Shown in pieces: positions 8,656-17,253 of a DNA stretch of 64,000 nt. The translations under genes and the position numbers were made by a program. Every line of letters starts with the position of its first letter. The stretch's first letter is position 1. Below the pieces are notes generated by a model. It saw only the letters and a program-made list of their open reading frames with translations, did no database searches and had not been told where the DNA came from. The stretch comes from Arthrobacter sp. FW305-BF8 (GTDB lineage Bacteria; Actinomycetota; Actinomycetes; Actinomycetales; Micrococcaceae), in assembly GCF_021789315.1 (NCBI RefSeq), contig NZ_CP084561.1, positions 4,526,001 through 4,590,000 on the forward strand, written 5' to 3'.

Positions 8656-10053
8656 CTAGTGGGCGACGCGGGGCGCTATGGCGACCGCGGCGGCGGCGAT
8701 CACCGCGGTCAGCACGAAGACGCCGGCGAAGGAGGCCGCCGTCGTCGTAAATGCCGTGAACACGATTCCCGTGGCGGCGAGCGCGAGGGCACCGCCCAGG
8801 GAATCGGAAATGGACATCGCGGAGCTGTTGAAGCCTTCCGTGTCCGGCGTGGAAAGGGCCAGCGTCATCACGCTCAGCCTTGGATACGCCAGCCCCATCC
8901 CGCCGCCGGCAAGCACCCAGCCGGCAATGGCGACGGCGGCGGGCCAGCCAAGCGCCGTCGTCACCAACGCCAGGGCAATCGCCAGCAGCACCATCACGGA
9001 GCCGATCCGCACGGCGGCCGGGCTGGCCAGCCGCCCGCCCAGACGGCTCTGGACGCCCGACGCCGCGGCCCAGGCGAGGGCTCCGCCGGTCAAGGTCAGA
9101 CCGGCGAACGTTGGCGAGAAGGCGTAACGCTCCACAAGCAGGTACGGCAGGTACACCTCGGCACCGAAGAAACCGGCCGCCACCAGCCCGCGGATCAGGA
9201 TCACGCTGGGCAGGCCCCGCCGGGCGGTGAGGGTTCCGCGCGGCACCAGCGGCCTGACGGCCAGCAGGGCAATCACGACGGCGGCCCCCGCCGCGAGCGG
9301 TCCGGCCACCGGAAGCCCGGCGGACAGGTTCAGGCCCAACACCGCCAGCGCGGCCAGGGCCGCCCAGGCAAGCCGCCCCAGCGCCCAGGGCACCTGCCCG
9401 CCCACTGCATCTGAACCGTTCCCGTTCGCTGAACTGTTCCCGTTCGCGTTGCCGGACCGGACGCCGCGCAGCGCGGGAAGGAGCATCGCCACGGCGGGGA
9501 GTACCAGCACGACGACTCCGAGGAACACCCAGTGCCAGCTCGCCAGCTGGGCCACAAGCCCGGCGGCGAACGGCCCCACAAGGGACGGGATAACCCACGC
9601 GGCGGAGAAGGCGGCGAAGATCTTGGGATGCAGGACCGGCGGATAGACCCTGGCCACCACCACGTACAGGGCCACCGTCATGGCGCCGCCGCCCAGCCCC
9701 TGCACCAGCCTGCCGGCCACCACCGCCCACATGGTGCCGGCTGTCCCCGCCACGAGCAGTCCCAGCGCGAAGACCGCCACGGAGGCGAGCAGCGGGCCGA
9801 CGGGCCCGCGCCTGTCGGACCAGTTCCCGGCGCCCACCATGCCGATCACACCGGTGGCCAGCGGGCCGGCGAAGGCGAGCGCGTACAGGCCGGCCCCGCC
9901 AAGCTCCCGGCTCACCACGGGCATGACCGTGGTGACGGCGAGGGACTCGAACGCGGCGAGAAACACGAGGGCGCAGGCCCCCACGGTCACCAGCACGTAG
10001 GGCCGCTGGAGGATTCCGGCGCCGGGTGGAGCGGACACGGCAGATTCGTGCAC
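8656..10053 (-). CDS. MFS transporter, DHA2-like drug efflux type
   Basis: 465 aa with about 14 hydrophobic segments. The N-terminal half holds the MFS features NWSDRRGPVGP (loop 2-3) and GRLVQGLGGGAMTVAL (motif C-like), as in multidrug exporters. Between the halves is an Asn/Gly/Ser-rich linker (NANGNSSANGNGS) made by an 18-bp duplication in the DNA (9412-9447). The start at 10053 lies two bases after the stop of the Lrp-type regulator upstream, so both are probably one transcript. Export of an amino-acid-like or toxic compound under the regulator's control is plausible but unproven. Confidence 0.85.
   Translation of the reverse strand: MHESAVSAPPGAGILQRPYVLVTVGACALVFLAAFESLAVTTVMPVVSRELGGAGLYALAFAGPLATGVIGMVGAGNWSDRRGPVGPLLASVAVFALGLLVAGTAGTMWAVVAGRLVQGLGGGAMTVALYVVVARVYPPVLHPKIFAAFSAAWVIPSLVGPFAAGLVAQLASWHWVFLGVVVLVLPAVAMLLPALRGVRSGNANGNSSANGNGSDAVGGQVPWALGRLAWAALAALAVLGLNLSAGLPVAGPLAAGAAVVIALLAVRPLVPRGTLTARRGLPSVILIRGLVAAGFFGAEVYLPYLLVERYAFSPTFAGLTLTGGALAWAAASGVQSRLGGRLASPAAVRIGSVMVLLAIALALVTTALGWPAAVAIAGWVLAGGGMGLAYPRLSVMTLALSTPDTEGFNSSAMSISDSLGGALALAATGIVFTAFTTTAASFAGVFVLTAVIAAAAVAIAPRVAH
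9412..9447. repeat. 18-bp direct duplication inside the MFS linker
   Basis: TGAACCGTTCCCGTTCGC (9412-9429) is followed by the same sequence with one change (9430-9447). It encodes the repeated Asn/Gly/Ser linker of the transporter. Confidence 0.8.
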
Positions 10054-10055
10054 GG

Positions 10056-11129
10056 TCAGCCCACCAGCTCGGGGGCGCCCGTGGTCACGGCGACAACGTC
10101 ACCGCTGGCCGTCGAATCGGGGTTGAGCATCCAGCCCACCCGCTTGACCGTCCTCAGCATGACCACGCTCTCCACCAGCTCGATGCCCGGGATGCGCTGC
10201 TGAAGGGCCAGCTCCGCGGTCATGACATCCGCGAGCGACTGCAGCCACATAATGATGACGAAGTTGGTGCGCCCGGTGGTGGAGGCGCTCAGCCGCACGT
10301 TCCGGAAACTGCGGAGCTCCTCGGCTGCCGCCTCATGCTGGCCCGGCGGGACGTTGGCGAACCAGTGGCAGGTCACCGGGAAGCCCGAATACCGCTGCGC
10401 AATCTCGCAGCGGAAGGAGAGTACGCCGCTGGCAAGCACCCTGTTCAGCTGGCGCTGCACCGTGGCCGGATGCCGGTCCAGAGCCCGGGCGATTTCCGCC
10501 GCCGTCGCCCGGCCGTCCGTCGACAGGAAAGGCAGGATCGCCAGGTGGCTGGCGGGCAGCGGCTCCCCCACCGCCGCCGAGGGGGCCGACCCTGCGGCCT
10601 CGGGACCGGCGAGCGCCCGGAGCGCCTGGAGCTGGCTCCGGTTGAGGACGTTGATGCGCCAGGCGTAGGCGCCAGTGTGCAGCCGTGTGGCCAGTGAGGT
10701 CTGGTATTTGACCAGCCCCTCGATGGCGTGCAGCTTCGACGCCACAGCGGTGAAGTGCTGCAGGGAGCCGGTGATGACCGTCAACATCAGGTCCCGGTTG
10801 CTCGCTGCCTCCTCCACGGTGACGATCTCGGGCACCGCCGCCAGCGCCCGGGTGACCTCTGCGCGGCGGTGGAGCTCGCACTCGACATCAACGAAGGCGA
10901 GGCACATCTTCTGCGGATCCCCCATCGGATGAGCCGTGACCCAGGCGGCACCGGCGGCGGTGAGGCGCTCCCACCGCGCGGCCAGGGTGGTGGCGTGCAC
11001 GCCCAGGACCTCCGCGGCGTCGGCCCAGCTCAGCCGTGGTGCGATCTGCAGGGCGTTGATCAGCGCGAGGTCTTCCTCCGTGACGTCCAGCGGTCCTCCC
11101 TTCGGTCGGGCCCTGCATGAATCCTGCAT
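10056..11129 (-). CDS. Lrp/AsnC-family regulator with two HTH-RAM units
   Basis: 357 aa from ATG at 11129, about twice the usual Lrp length. The first unit has an AsnC-type HTH (EEDLALINALQ ... WADAAEVLGVHATTLAARWERL) and a RAM-like region. A second HTH (LPFLSTDGRATAAEIARALDRHPATVQRQLNRV) and a second effector-like region follow. Such double-domain Lrp proteins are common in actinobacteria and often bind amino acids. It is divergent from the M20 amidohydrolase (100-bp gap) and lies directly upstream of an MFS exporter, so both are likely targets. An upstream in-frame ATG (11258) would overlap the amidohydrolase and is not used here. Confidence 0.85.
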   Translation of the reverse strand: MQDSCRARPKGGPLDVTEEDLALINALQIAPRLSWADAAEVLGVHATTLAARWERLTAAGAAWVTAHPMGDPQKMCLAFVDVECELHRRAEVTRALAAVPEIVTVEEAASNRDLMLTVITGSLQHFTAVASKLHAIEGLVKYQTSLATRLHTGAYAWRINVLNRSQLQALRALAGPEAAGSAPSAAVGEPLPASHLAILPFLSTDGRATAAEIARALDRHPATVQRQLNRVLASGVLSFRCEIAQRYSGFPVTCHWFANVPPGQHEAAAEELRSFRNVRLSASTTGRTNFVIIMWLQSLADVMTAELALQQRIPGIELVESVVMLRTVKRVGWMLNPDSTASGDVVAVTTGAPELVG

Positions 11130-11229
11130 ATCGCCCAGTGCTTTTGCATCTTTCCAGCAGTTCGGACGGATGTGAAGCAGGCCACTCCAGAATAGACCCA
11201 CAGCACCGGACCACCAACGAGGAGAACAC

Positions 11230-12528
11230 GTGCCGATTGCCGCAGACGCCTGCCACATGCAGGAAGACCTTGCCAGGTTCCGCCACAGCCTGCACCGGGA
11301 ACCCGAAATCGGACTGAAGCTGCCGCGGACGCAGGAGAAGGTGCTGAAGGCCCTGGAGGGCCTGCCCTACGAAATCACTCTGGGCAAAGAGACGACGTCG
11401 GTCACCGCAGTTCTCCGCGGCGGGGCTTACGACGGCGGCGCTTCCGCTGGCGCCGCAGGCACCGCGCCCGCTGTGCTCCCGCCTGCCGTGCTCCCGCCTG
11501 CTGTGCTCCTCAGAGCGGATATGGACGGGCTTCCCGTGCAGGAGAAGACCGGCGTCGGCTACACCTCCACCATCGACGGCGCGATGCACGCCTGCGGCCA
11601 TGACCTCCACACTGCCATGCTCACCGGCGCAGCCACCCTCCTAGCCGAGCGGCAACACCGGCTGGCGGGCGACGTCGTCCTGATGTTCCAGCCCGGCGAG
11701 GAAGGCTTCGACGGCGCGAGCTACATGATCCGCGAAGGCGTCCTGGACGCACCAGGCCGGCGCGTCGACGCGGCTTATGGCATGCACGTCTTCTCCTCCC
11801 TCGAGCCGCACGGGACGTTCTGCACCAAGCCCGGCGTGATGCTCAGTGCCTCCGACGGCCTGGTGGTTACCGTGCTCGGCGCCGGCGGCCACGGCTCCGC
11901 CCCGCATTCGGCCAAGGATCCGGTGACGGCCGCAGCCGAGATGGTCACGGCCCTGCAGGTCATGGTCACGCGCCAGTTCAACATGTTCGATCCCGTGGTC
12001 CTCTCCGTCGGCGTCCTCCATGCGGGCACCAAGCGAAACGTCATCCCGGAATCGGCGCGCATCGAGGCCACCATCCGCACGTTCTCCGAGGAGAACCGGC
12101 AGCGGATGATGGATGCCGTCCCGCGGCTGCTCAAAGGCATCGCGGCGGCACACGGCCTCGAAGTCGACGTGGACTACCAGCAGGAATACCCCCTCACCAT
12201 CACTGACCAGGACGAGACACACACCGCGGAAAACGTCATCACCGAACTGTTCGGCGACTCGAGGCTCTCGCGGTGGGCCACGCCGCTCAGCGGCTCCGAG
12301 GACTTCTCCCGGGTCCTCGCCGAGGTGCCCGGCACGTTTGTCGGGCTGAGCGCCGTCCCCCGGGACGCGGACCACGCCACTTCCCCGTTCAACCACTCGC
12401 CGTACGCAACGTTCGACGACGGCGTTCTGGCTGACGGGGCCGCGCTCTACGCCGAACTCGCCATCAACCGCCTGGATGCTCTGGCCGCCGCCGGCGCCCG
12501 GGTCCCCGCTTCCGTTCCGGCTCTTTAG
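11230..12528 (+). CDS. M20 family amidohydrolase (N-acyl-amino acid / hippurate hydrolase type)
   Basis: 432 aa from GTG 11230, chosen because GAGGAG lies seven bases before it; ATG 11257 is an alternative. Zinc-binding features of the M20D group are present: HSLHREPEIG at the N-terminus, ADMDGLPVQEKTG, the ACGHDLHTAM histidines, and the catalytic glutamates in QPGEEGFDGA. The ending SGSEDFS and HS is also typical. It should hydrolyse an N-acyl or N-carbamoyl amino acid in the cytoplasm. Before the first zinc motif there is an insertion of repeated PAVLP units (DNA repeat at 11469-11513). It is probably in one transcript with the MHS transporter 24 bp downstream, which may import its substrate. 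Confidence 0.87.
   Translation: MPIAADACHMQEDLARFRHSLHREPEIGLKLPRTQEKVLKALEGLPYEITLGKETTSVTAVLRGGAYDGGASAGAAGTAPAVLPPAVLPPAVLLRADMDGLPVQEKTGVGYTSTIDGAMHACGHDLHTAMLTGAATLLAERQHRLAGDVVLMFQPGEEGFDGASYMIREGVLDAPGRRVDAAYGMHVFSSLEPHGTFCTKPGVMLSASDGLVVTVLGAGGHGSAPHSAKDPVTAAAEMVTALQVMVTRQFNMFDPVVLSVGVLHAGTKRNVIPESARIEATIRTFSEENRQRMMDAVPRLLKGIAAAHGLEVDVDYQQEYPLTITDQDETHTAENVITELFGDSRLSRWATPLSGSEDFSRVLAEVPGTFVGLSAVPRDADHATSPFNHSPYATFDDGVLADGAALYAELAINRLDALAAAGARVPASVPAL
11469..11513. repeat. Three 15-bp tandem repeats inside the amidohydrolase gene
   Basis: Units of the form GCTGTGCTCCCGCCT are repeated three times with small changes. They encode PAVLPPAVLPPAVLL just before the ADMDG zinc motif. Confidence 0.7.
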
Positions 12529-12552
12529 CCCGCCCATTCCAGGGAGACAACC

Positions 12553-13839
12553 ATGACCGCCATCATCAACGCCCAAGAGGGCAGGATCACGACCCGTAAG
12601 ACCATCATCGGCACCGGCATCGGAAACGCCGTCGAATGGTACGACTGGGCCATCTACGCCACCTTCACCCCGTTCATCGCCAGCCAGCTGTTCAGCAAGT
12701 CGGACCCCGCCTCGGCTGTGCTGTCCACGCTGGCGATCTTCGCCGTCGGGTTTGTTGCCCGTCCTTTCGGCGGTTTCCTGTTCGGCTGGATCGGTGACCG
12801 GGTGGGCCGCAAGGCGTCCATGACGCTCGCCGTCGGCCTGGCGTCGCTGGGCAGCCTCATGATCGGCATTGCCCCCACCTTTGCCAGTGTCGGGGCGTTC
12901 GCGTCGCTGATGCTCCTGGTGGCCCGGCTGGTCCAGGGCCTGGCCCACGGTGGCGAGCTGCCGTCGTCGCAAACGTATCTCTCCGAGATGGCGCCCCGGG
13001 AACACCGCGGCTTCTGGGCGACGCTGATTTACACCTCCGGCACGGTGGGGATCCTGTTCGGCACCCTGCTGGGCGCCGTCCTGAACATGGCACTGACCAC
13101 GGAGGTCATGAACGCCTGGGGCTGGCGCATCCCGTTCCTGATCGGAGCCGCGATGGGCCTGTACGCGTTGATCATGCGGTCCCGGCTGCACGAGACGGAT
13201 GTCTTCGAGGGCGAGACCGCCACGGAGAAGCGCGCCCCGCTCTGGCCGCAGATTGTCCGGTACCGCAAGCAGGCGCTGCAGGTGATCGGCCTGACCGTGG
13301 GCCTGACGGTCATCTACTACATCTGGGGTGTGGTGGCTCCCAGCTACGCCACGACTGCGCTGAAGATCGACCGCGGCGAGGCTCTCTGGGCCGGCGTCAT
13401 CGGCAACATCGTGTTCATTGCCGCGCTTCCGGTCTGGGGCAAGCTGTCCGACCGGATCGGCCGCAAGAAGGTGCTGTGGGCCGGCGCAATCGGTTCCGCC
13501 GTCATGCATTTCCCGATGACGTGGCTGTTGAAGGATTCCGCCTGGCAGCTGGCCGTGGGCATGTCCGTGATGCTCATCTTCATCGCCGCGAGCGCCGCCA
13601 TCGTTCCGGCCGTGTACGCCGAGCTGTTCCCCACGAGCATCCGCACGGTGGGCGTGGGTGTACCGTACTCCATCTGCGTGGCGGTGTTCGGCGGCACTGC
13701 GCCGTACCTGCAGCAGTGGCTGGGCACCACCATCCACATGCCGGACCTGTTCAACGTCTACGCGGTGGTGCTGCTGGCCATCAGCGTCGCGTTCATCTTC
13801 ACCATCCCCGAAACCAAGGGCAAGGACCTGGCGCACTGA
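12553..13839 (+). CDS. MHS-family (metabolite:H+ symporter) MFS transporter
   Basis: 428 aa with 12 predicted membrane segments. The start GTGIGNAVEWYDWAIYATF and the loop GDRVGRKASM are signatures of the MHS subfamily (ProP, KgtP, ShiA relatives), which take up organic acids, betaines or aromatic acids with protons. GGGAGACAACC precedes ATG 12553. It follows the M20 amidohydrolase by 24 bp, suggesting uptake of an acyl-amino acid or similar compound. It ends at a strong palindromic terminator. Confidence 0.88.
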   Translation: MTAIINAQEGRITTRKTIIGTGIGNAVEWYDWAIYATFTPFIASQLFSKSDPASAVLSTLAIFAVGFVARPFGGFLFGWIGDRVGRKASMTLAVGLASLGSLMIGIAPTFASVGAFASLMLLVARLVQGLAHGGELPSSQTYLSEMAPREHRGFWATLIYTSGTVGILFGTLLGAVLNMALTTEVMNAWGWRIPFLIGAAMGLYALIMRSRLHETDVFEGETATEKRAPLWPQIVRYRKQALQVIGLTVGLTVIYYIWGVVAPSYATTALKIDRGEALWAGVIGNIVFIAALPVWGKLSDRIGRKKVLWAGAIGSAVMHFPMTWLLKDSAWQLAVGMSVMLIFIAASAAIVPAVYAELFPTSIRTVGVGVPYSICVAVFGGTAPYLQQWLGTTIHMPDLFNVYAVVLLAISVAFIFTIPETKGKDLAH

Positions 13840-13845
13840 CCCAAC

Positions 13846-13899
13846 TAGGTAGCAGCAGAGGGCGTTCCCACGGCTGGGAACGCCCTCTGCTGCTACCTA
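13846..13899. terminator. 25-bp-stem hairpin between converging transporters
   Basis: Arms 13846-13870 and 13875-13899 are exact reverse complements around the loop CGGC. The left arm begins TAGGTAGCAGCAGAGGG and is preceded by CCCAAC. The element sits between two converging genes and probably terminates both. Confidence 0.85.
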
Positions 13900-13909
13900 C
13901 ATGGGGGTC

Positions 13910-15208
13910 TCAGTCGCCGATGAACTTGTCCCGCCCCGCACGGTAGCCGAACACCGCCGCGAGCATTCCCACCGCCAGGAAGAGGAGCCCCGCTGCAGCG
14001 AAGGACCCGGTGCCCTGGTGCAGCTGGCCCACCAGCAGCGTGCCGGTGGAACCAAGCCCGTAGCCCACCCCCTGCATCATGCCGGAGAGGTGGGCTGCGG
14101 TGTGTCCGTCGCGGGTGCGGAGCATGATCATCGTCAGGGCGACGGCGGTGAGGCTTCCCTGGCCCAGCCCCAGCAGGCCCGTCCACACCCAGATCAGCTC
14201 AAGCGGGCCGAAGATGCTCAGGGCAAAGCCGCCGCCGCTCATGAGCGCCACCACGGTATTGATCACCCGCTGGTCGCGGAACCGCGCGGCGAGCGCCGGA
14301 GCGAACAGCGAACCCAGCGTCTGCAGCACGATGGACACGGACACAATCAGCCCGGCTGTTCCCCCGTCCACCCCGCGCTCGCGCAGGATAGGCGCGAGCC
14401 AGGCGAAGACGCTGAAAGACATCATCGCCTGCAGCACCATGAAGATGGTGACCTGCCAGGCCACCGCCGAGCGCCACACGTTCACGCCGTCCCGCACCGC
14501 TTTGTGCTGTCCGTGCCGCTGTCGTACGGCCACCGGCAGGAAGAGCAGAAGTACGACGGCGGCCGGTGCCGCCCAGAACCACAGCGCCGACGTCCACTGG
14601 CCGGTAACGTTGAAAACGGGGTAGGTGAAGCCGGCACCCAGGGCGGCGGAGGCGCAGATGGCCGTAGTGTAGAGCCCGCCCATCAGGCCGAGCCGGTGCG
14701 GAAAGTCCCGTTTCACCAGACCGGGCAGCAGCACGTTGCACAGCGCAATCGCGGCACCGCACGCCGCCGTTCCGGCGAACAGCGCCGGCAGGTGCCCGGC
14801 GCCCGGGACCTCGGCCGGCCGCAGGAGCAGACCGGCCGTCAGGACAGCCATGGCGCCCAGCAGAACCCGTTCGGCGCCGAACCGGCGGGCCAGGACCGGG
14901 GCCAGCGGCGCGAAAACGCCGAGCAGGGTGACCGGCACCGTGGTCAGCACCACCACCGCCCAGCCTGGCAGGCCGGCGTCGGACGTCACCTCGGGAAGCA
15001 CCGCCGAAAAACTGGAGAACACAGTCCTGAGGTTCAGTCCGATCAGCACCAGGCATAGGCCCAGGTAAGCCAACTCCCGGCGGCCGGCCACACGGGTGGG
15101 TTCGGCGGCGGGAACGTCGTCGGCCTCTGCATCCACGAGCGTGTCCGGGCTAACGGCTGGGCGCTGCGGCAGGCTGCCGTGGCTGCGGGAATTCTGGGCA
15201 TCGATCAC
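13910..15208 (-). CDS. CynX/NimT-type MFS transporter
   Basis: 432 aa from GTG 15208; an ATG at 15286 would add 26 residues of unlikely sequence. After a hydrophilic N-terminus the protein has 12 hydrophobic segments. LVLIGLNLRTVFSSFSAVLPEV is the conserved first segment of the CynX/NimT subfamily (cyanate or nitroimidazole transporters and relatives). The real substrate is unknown. It converges on the MHS transporter and has no partner gene. Confidence 0.82.
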   Translation of the reverse strand: MIDAQNSRSHGSLPQRPAVSPDTLVDAEADDVPAAEPTRVAGRRELAYLGLCLVLIGLNLRTVFSSFSAVLPEVTSDAGLPGWAVVVLTTVPVTLLGVFAPLAPVLARRFGAERVLLGAMAVLTAGLLLRPAEVPGAGHLPALFAGTAACGAAIALCNVLLPGLVKRDFPHRLGLMGGLYTTAICASAALGAGFTYPVFNVTGQWTSALWFWAAPAAVVLLLFLPVAVRQRHGQHKAVRDGVNVWRSAVAWQVTIFMVLQAMMSFSVFAWLAPILRERGVDGGTAGLIVSVSIVLQTLGSLFAPALAARFRDQRVINTVVALMSGGGFALSIFGPLELIWVWTGLLGLGQGSLTAVALTMIMLRTRDGHTAAHLSGMMQGVGYGLGSTGTLLVGQLHQGTGSFAAAGLLFLAVGMLAAVFGYRAGRDKFIGD

Positions 15209-15380
15209 CCGCCCATTCTTGCAGTCGCGCTGTGCTGTGCTGACCGGTCGAGGGCCCGGACGGCCCCCCTCCGCGGTTATCCACATACGGGCGCTGCATG
15301 GTGTCCCGGGTCACCGGGGCGCCCATACTCTGGCTGCACATGCACTTCACAGGCCAGTCGCCCCAGTCAAGGAGGACACC

Positions 15381-15800
15381 ATGAGCGATCAGCGGGCACC
15401 GGAGTACCTTGAGCCGCCACCGGGGTACGGCCCGCCGGGCAAAGGCCCCGGCAGCCAAAGGCAGCGCGGGACCGGCCCGGGCGTGGCCAGCATCATCTGT
15501 GCCGTGCTGGTGATGCCCAGCATGCTGGTCACCATCGTGCCGACCATGTTTGTCGCGCTGTTCACCCGCCCGGATACCGGCAGCAACGGCAAGGAATGGA
15601 TGGCAAACTTCGTCTTCCTGAGCCTGCCTGTGTTGCTCGGACTGCTCGCCCTGACGTTTGGACTCTTCGCCCTCAGGCGGTCGCCGCGCGGTTCCATCGG
15701 GTGGAGCGCTGCTGTTGCCGGCCTTATAGTTGTGCCGGTGGAGGCCGTCATCTTATTTCTACCGTCAATTCAGCGCGGCCAGTTTGATGTCTTCTATTGA
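15381..15800 (+). CDS. Small membrane protein, DUF4190-like
   Basis: 139 aa. AAGGAGGACACC precedes ATG 15381, a near-ideal ribosome site. The first 35 residues are Pro/Gly-rich and polar (PPPGYGPPGKGPG). Three hydrophobic segments follow, at about 35-60, 75-95 and 108-128. This arrangement resembles DUF4190-type actinobacterial membrane proteins. The function is unknown. Confidence 0.8.
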   Translation: MSDQRAPEYLEPPPGYGPPGKGPGSQRQRGTGPGVASIICAVLVMPSMLVTIVPTMFVALFTRPDTGSNGKEWMANFVFLSLPVLLGLLALTFGLFALRRSPRGSIGWSAAVAGLIVVPVEAVILFLPSIQRGQFDVFY

Positions 15801-15820
15801 GCAGGCAGCCCTCGCCCCGG

Positions 15821-17098
15821 TCAGCGCGCCCAGAGCGGCCACAGGCGCTCGGCGCGGCGGCGGACCTGGGAGTAGGGCACATCCGCACTTTTGGCCTGCT
15901 CGAAGATGCTCAGGCCCAGCATCGACGTGGCAAGCGCACGGACCGTGTGGAACCGGTTTTCGAAGAGGCTTCGTTCACTGATCCAGGACACCGCGTCGGC
16001 TTCCGGCTTCCACCGTTCCGTGTACATTTGGGCCGCGTGCGGCAACCTGTCCGGCGAACTGCCGGTGTCCCGGATGCACTGGTCCAAGACCATGGCCGAT
16101 TCCATGGCCCCGTTCACTCCCTGTCCGATCGGCGGGTAAGGCGCGGCTGCATCCCCGATCAGGACTGCTTTGCCGCCATGGAACTGGGAACAGGTCAGGC
16201 TGCGTCCGATGTGGTAGCACGTCCGGCTGGCGAAGGCCGATACCTGCTCGTCGCCAGCGAATTCAAGAACCCGGGGACACCGCGTCTGCAGAAATTTGCG
16301 CGCCTCCTCCGTTCCAGAGAACCGAATCTTTTCCTTGGTTCCGATGGCACAGAACCACCGGGCAGACTCATGCCCTGCATCACCCTTTATGGCGCCTGCC
16401 ACGCAGAAGGGCCGGGTCGACAGTCCGTGGAGATAGTTCTTGTCCAGCCGGTCCCCGACGTTATCGAGCTCAATCATTGTGCAGTAGTTGGGAAAGGACT
16501 TGGAAGTGACCGTAAACCCGGGAATTCGGGCCTGCAGCGCCGACCGAACTGTGGATCCGGCCCCGTCGGCCCCAACAAGCAGGCCGAAGGTCCTGATGTT
16601 CGATTCCCCGGATCGTTGCCGGGATGTCAGTGAACCTGTGACTGGGTCGACGCCTTCCACGTTTGTTTCGAACTCGAGTGCCACCCTGTCCTGATATCGG
16701 TCGAGGACCGCCATAAGCGCCCGGAGGATGTCGCCCCGCGATCCGGTCCACCCGGGCAATGTCCACTCCTCCGTTCCACGACCCGGGATTTTGAGGCCCT
16801 TAAAACGGAACATGCGGCGGTCGAACTCGGCCACGGCCTCGATGTGGCGGAGTGCCTTGAGCCCGTGGCCCGAGATGTCGATGGTGTAGGAACGGTCAGG
16901 ATTGAAGCGCGGTGCAATGTCTGGAGGGACGTCGCGTTCGATGACGGTGGCAGATAGCCCGCGCCGGGCAAGGGAGATTGCGAGTACCAGCCCTGCCGGT
17001 CCCGCACCGAGGATGGCTATGGTGCCCGGTGAATTCGCGGGTTCAGCGAGGAATGCAGATGGTTCCATGGCGTTTCCTGAAGCTGCGTTGTTTTGCAT
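15821..17098 (-). CDS. FAD-dependent monooxygenase, kynurenine 3-monooxygenase-like
   Basis: 425 aa. The FAD fold begins with AILGAGPAGLVLAISLARRG (about 28-47). The second FAD motif is HGGKAVLIGDAAAPYPPIGQGVNGAMES (about 309-336), with the GD signature of aromatic hydroxylases. The segment DKNYLHGLSTRPF resembles the conserved DxNYLHxWPR of kynurenine 3-monooxygenase. The rest is divergent, so KMO-like is a fold-level call and the substrate is unknown. Third positions are less G/C-rich than in neighbouring genes, which may reflect recent acquisition. No other tryptophan-catabolism gene is in the window. Confidence 0.75.
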   Translation of the reverse strand: MQNNAASGNAMEPSAFLAEPANSPGTIAILGAGPAGLVLAISLARRGLSATVIERDVPPDIAPRFNPDRSYTIDISGHGLKALRHIEAVAEFDRRMFRFKGLKIPGRGTEEWTLPGWTGSRGDILRALMAVLDRYQDRVALEFETNVEGVDPVTGSLTSRQRSGESNIRTFGLLVGADGAGSTVRSALQARIPGFTVTSKSFPNYCTMIELDNVGDRLDKNYLHGLSTRPFCVAGAIKGDAGHESARWFCAIGTKEKIRFSGTEEARKFLQTRCPRVLEFAGDEQVSAFASRTCYHIGRSLTCSQFHGGKAVLIGDAAAPYPPIGQGVNGAMESAMVLDQCIRDTGSSPDRLPHAAQMYTERWKPEADAVSWISERSLFENRFHTVRALATSMLGLSIFEQAKSADVPYSQVRRRAERLWPLWAR

Positions 17099-17188
17099 TC
17101 ATCCGCCGGCACGGCGGGAAAACGTCCCCGGGGACGGGCGGCGGCTGATGACCGTTCCGCTTGGGCAGCCGGCGGAATAGCAACACTG

Positions 17189-17226
17189 TACGCCGCCCTG
17201 CTGCACGGCGTAACTGGCATACGCCG
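17189..17226. promoter_or_regulatory. Three TACGCCG heptamers in the monooxygenase/trmB intergenic region
   Basis: TACGCCG at 17189-17195, its reverse complement CGGCGTA at 17206-17212, and TACGCCG again at 17220-17226. The first two form an inverted repeat with a 10-base spacer, as in TetR- or MarR-type operators. It lies between the divergent starts of the monooxygenase and trmB. Confidence 0.4.
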
Positions 17227-17253
17227 CCAAAAACCGCCGGTATTCTGGAAGGG

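Noticed and set aside
10056..11258. Longer Lrp regulator starting at 11258
   Set aside because: The start would lie inside the divergent amidohydrolase gene and adds a Trp-rich segment unlike the family.
11641..13836. A 731-codon minus-strand open frame opposite the amidohydrolase and MHS transporter
   Set aside because: Shadow of two well-supported genes; no start signal or domain.
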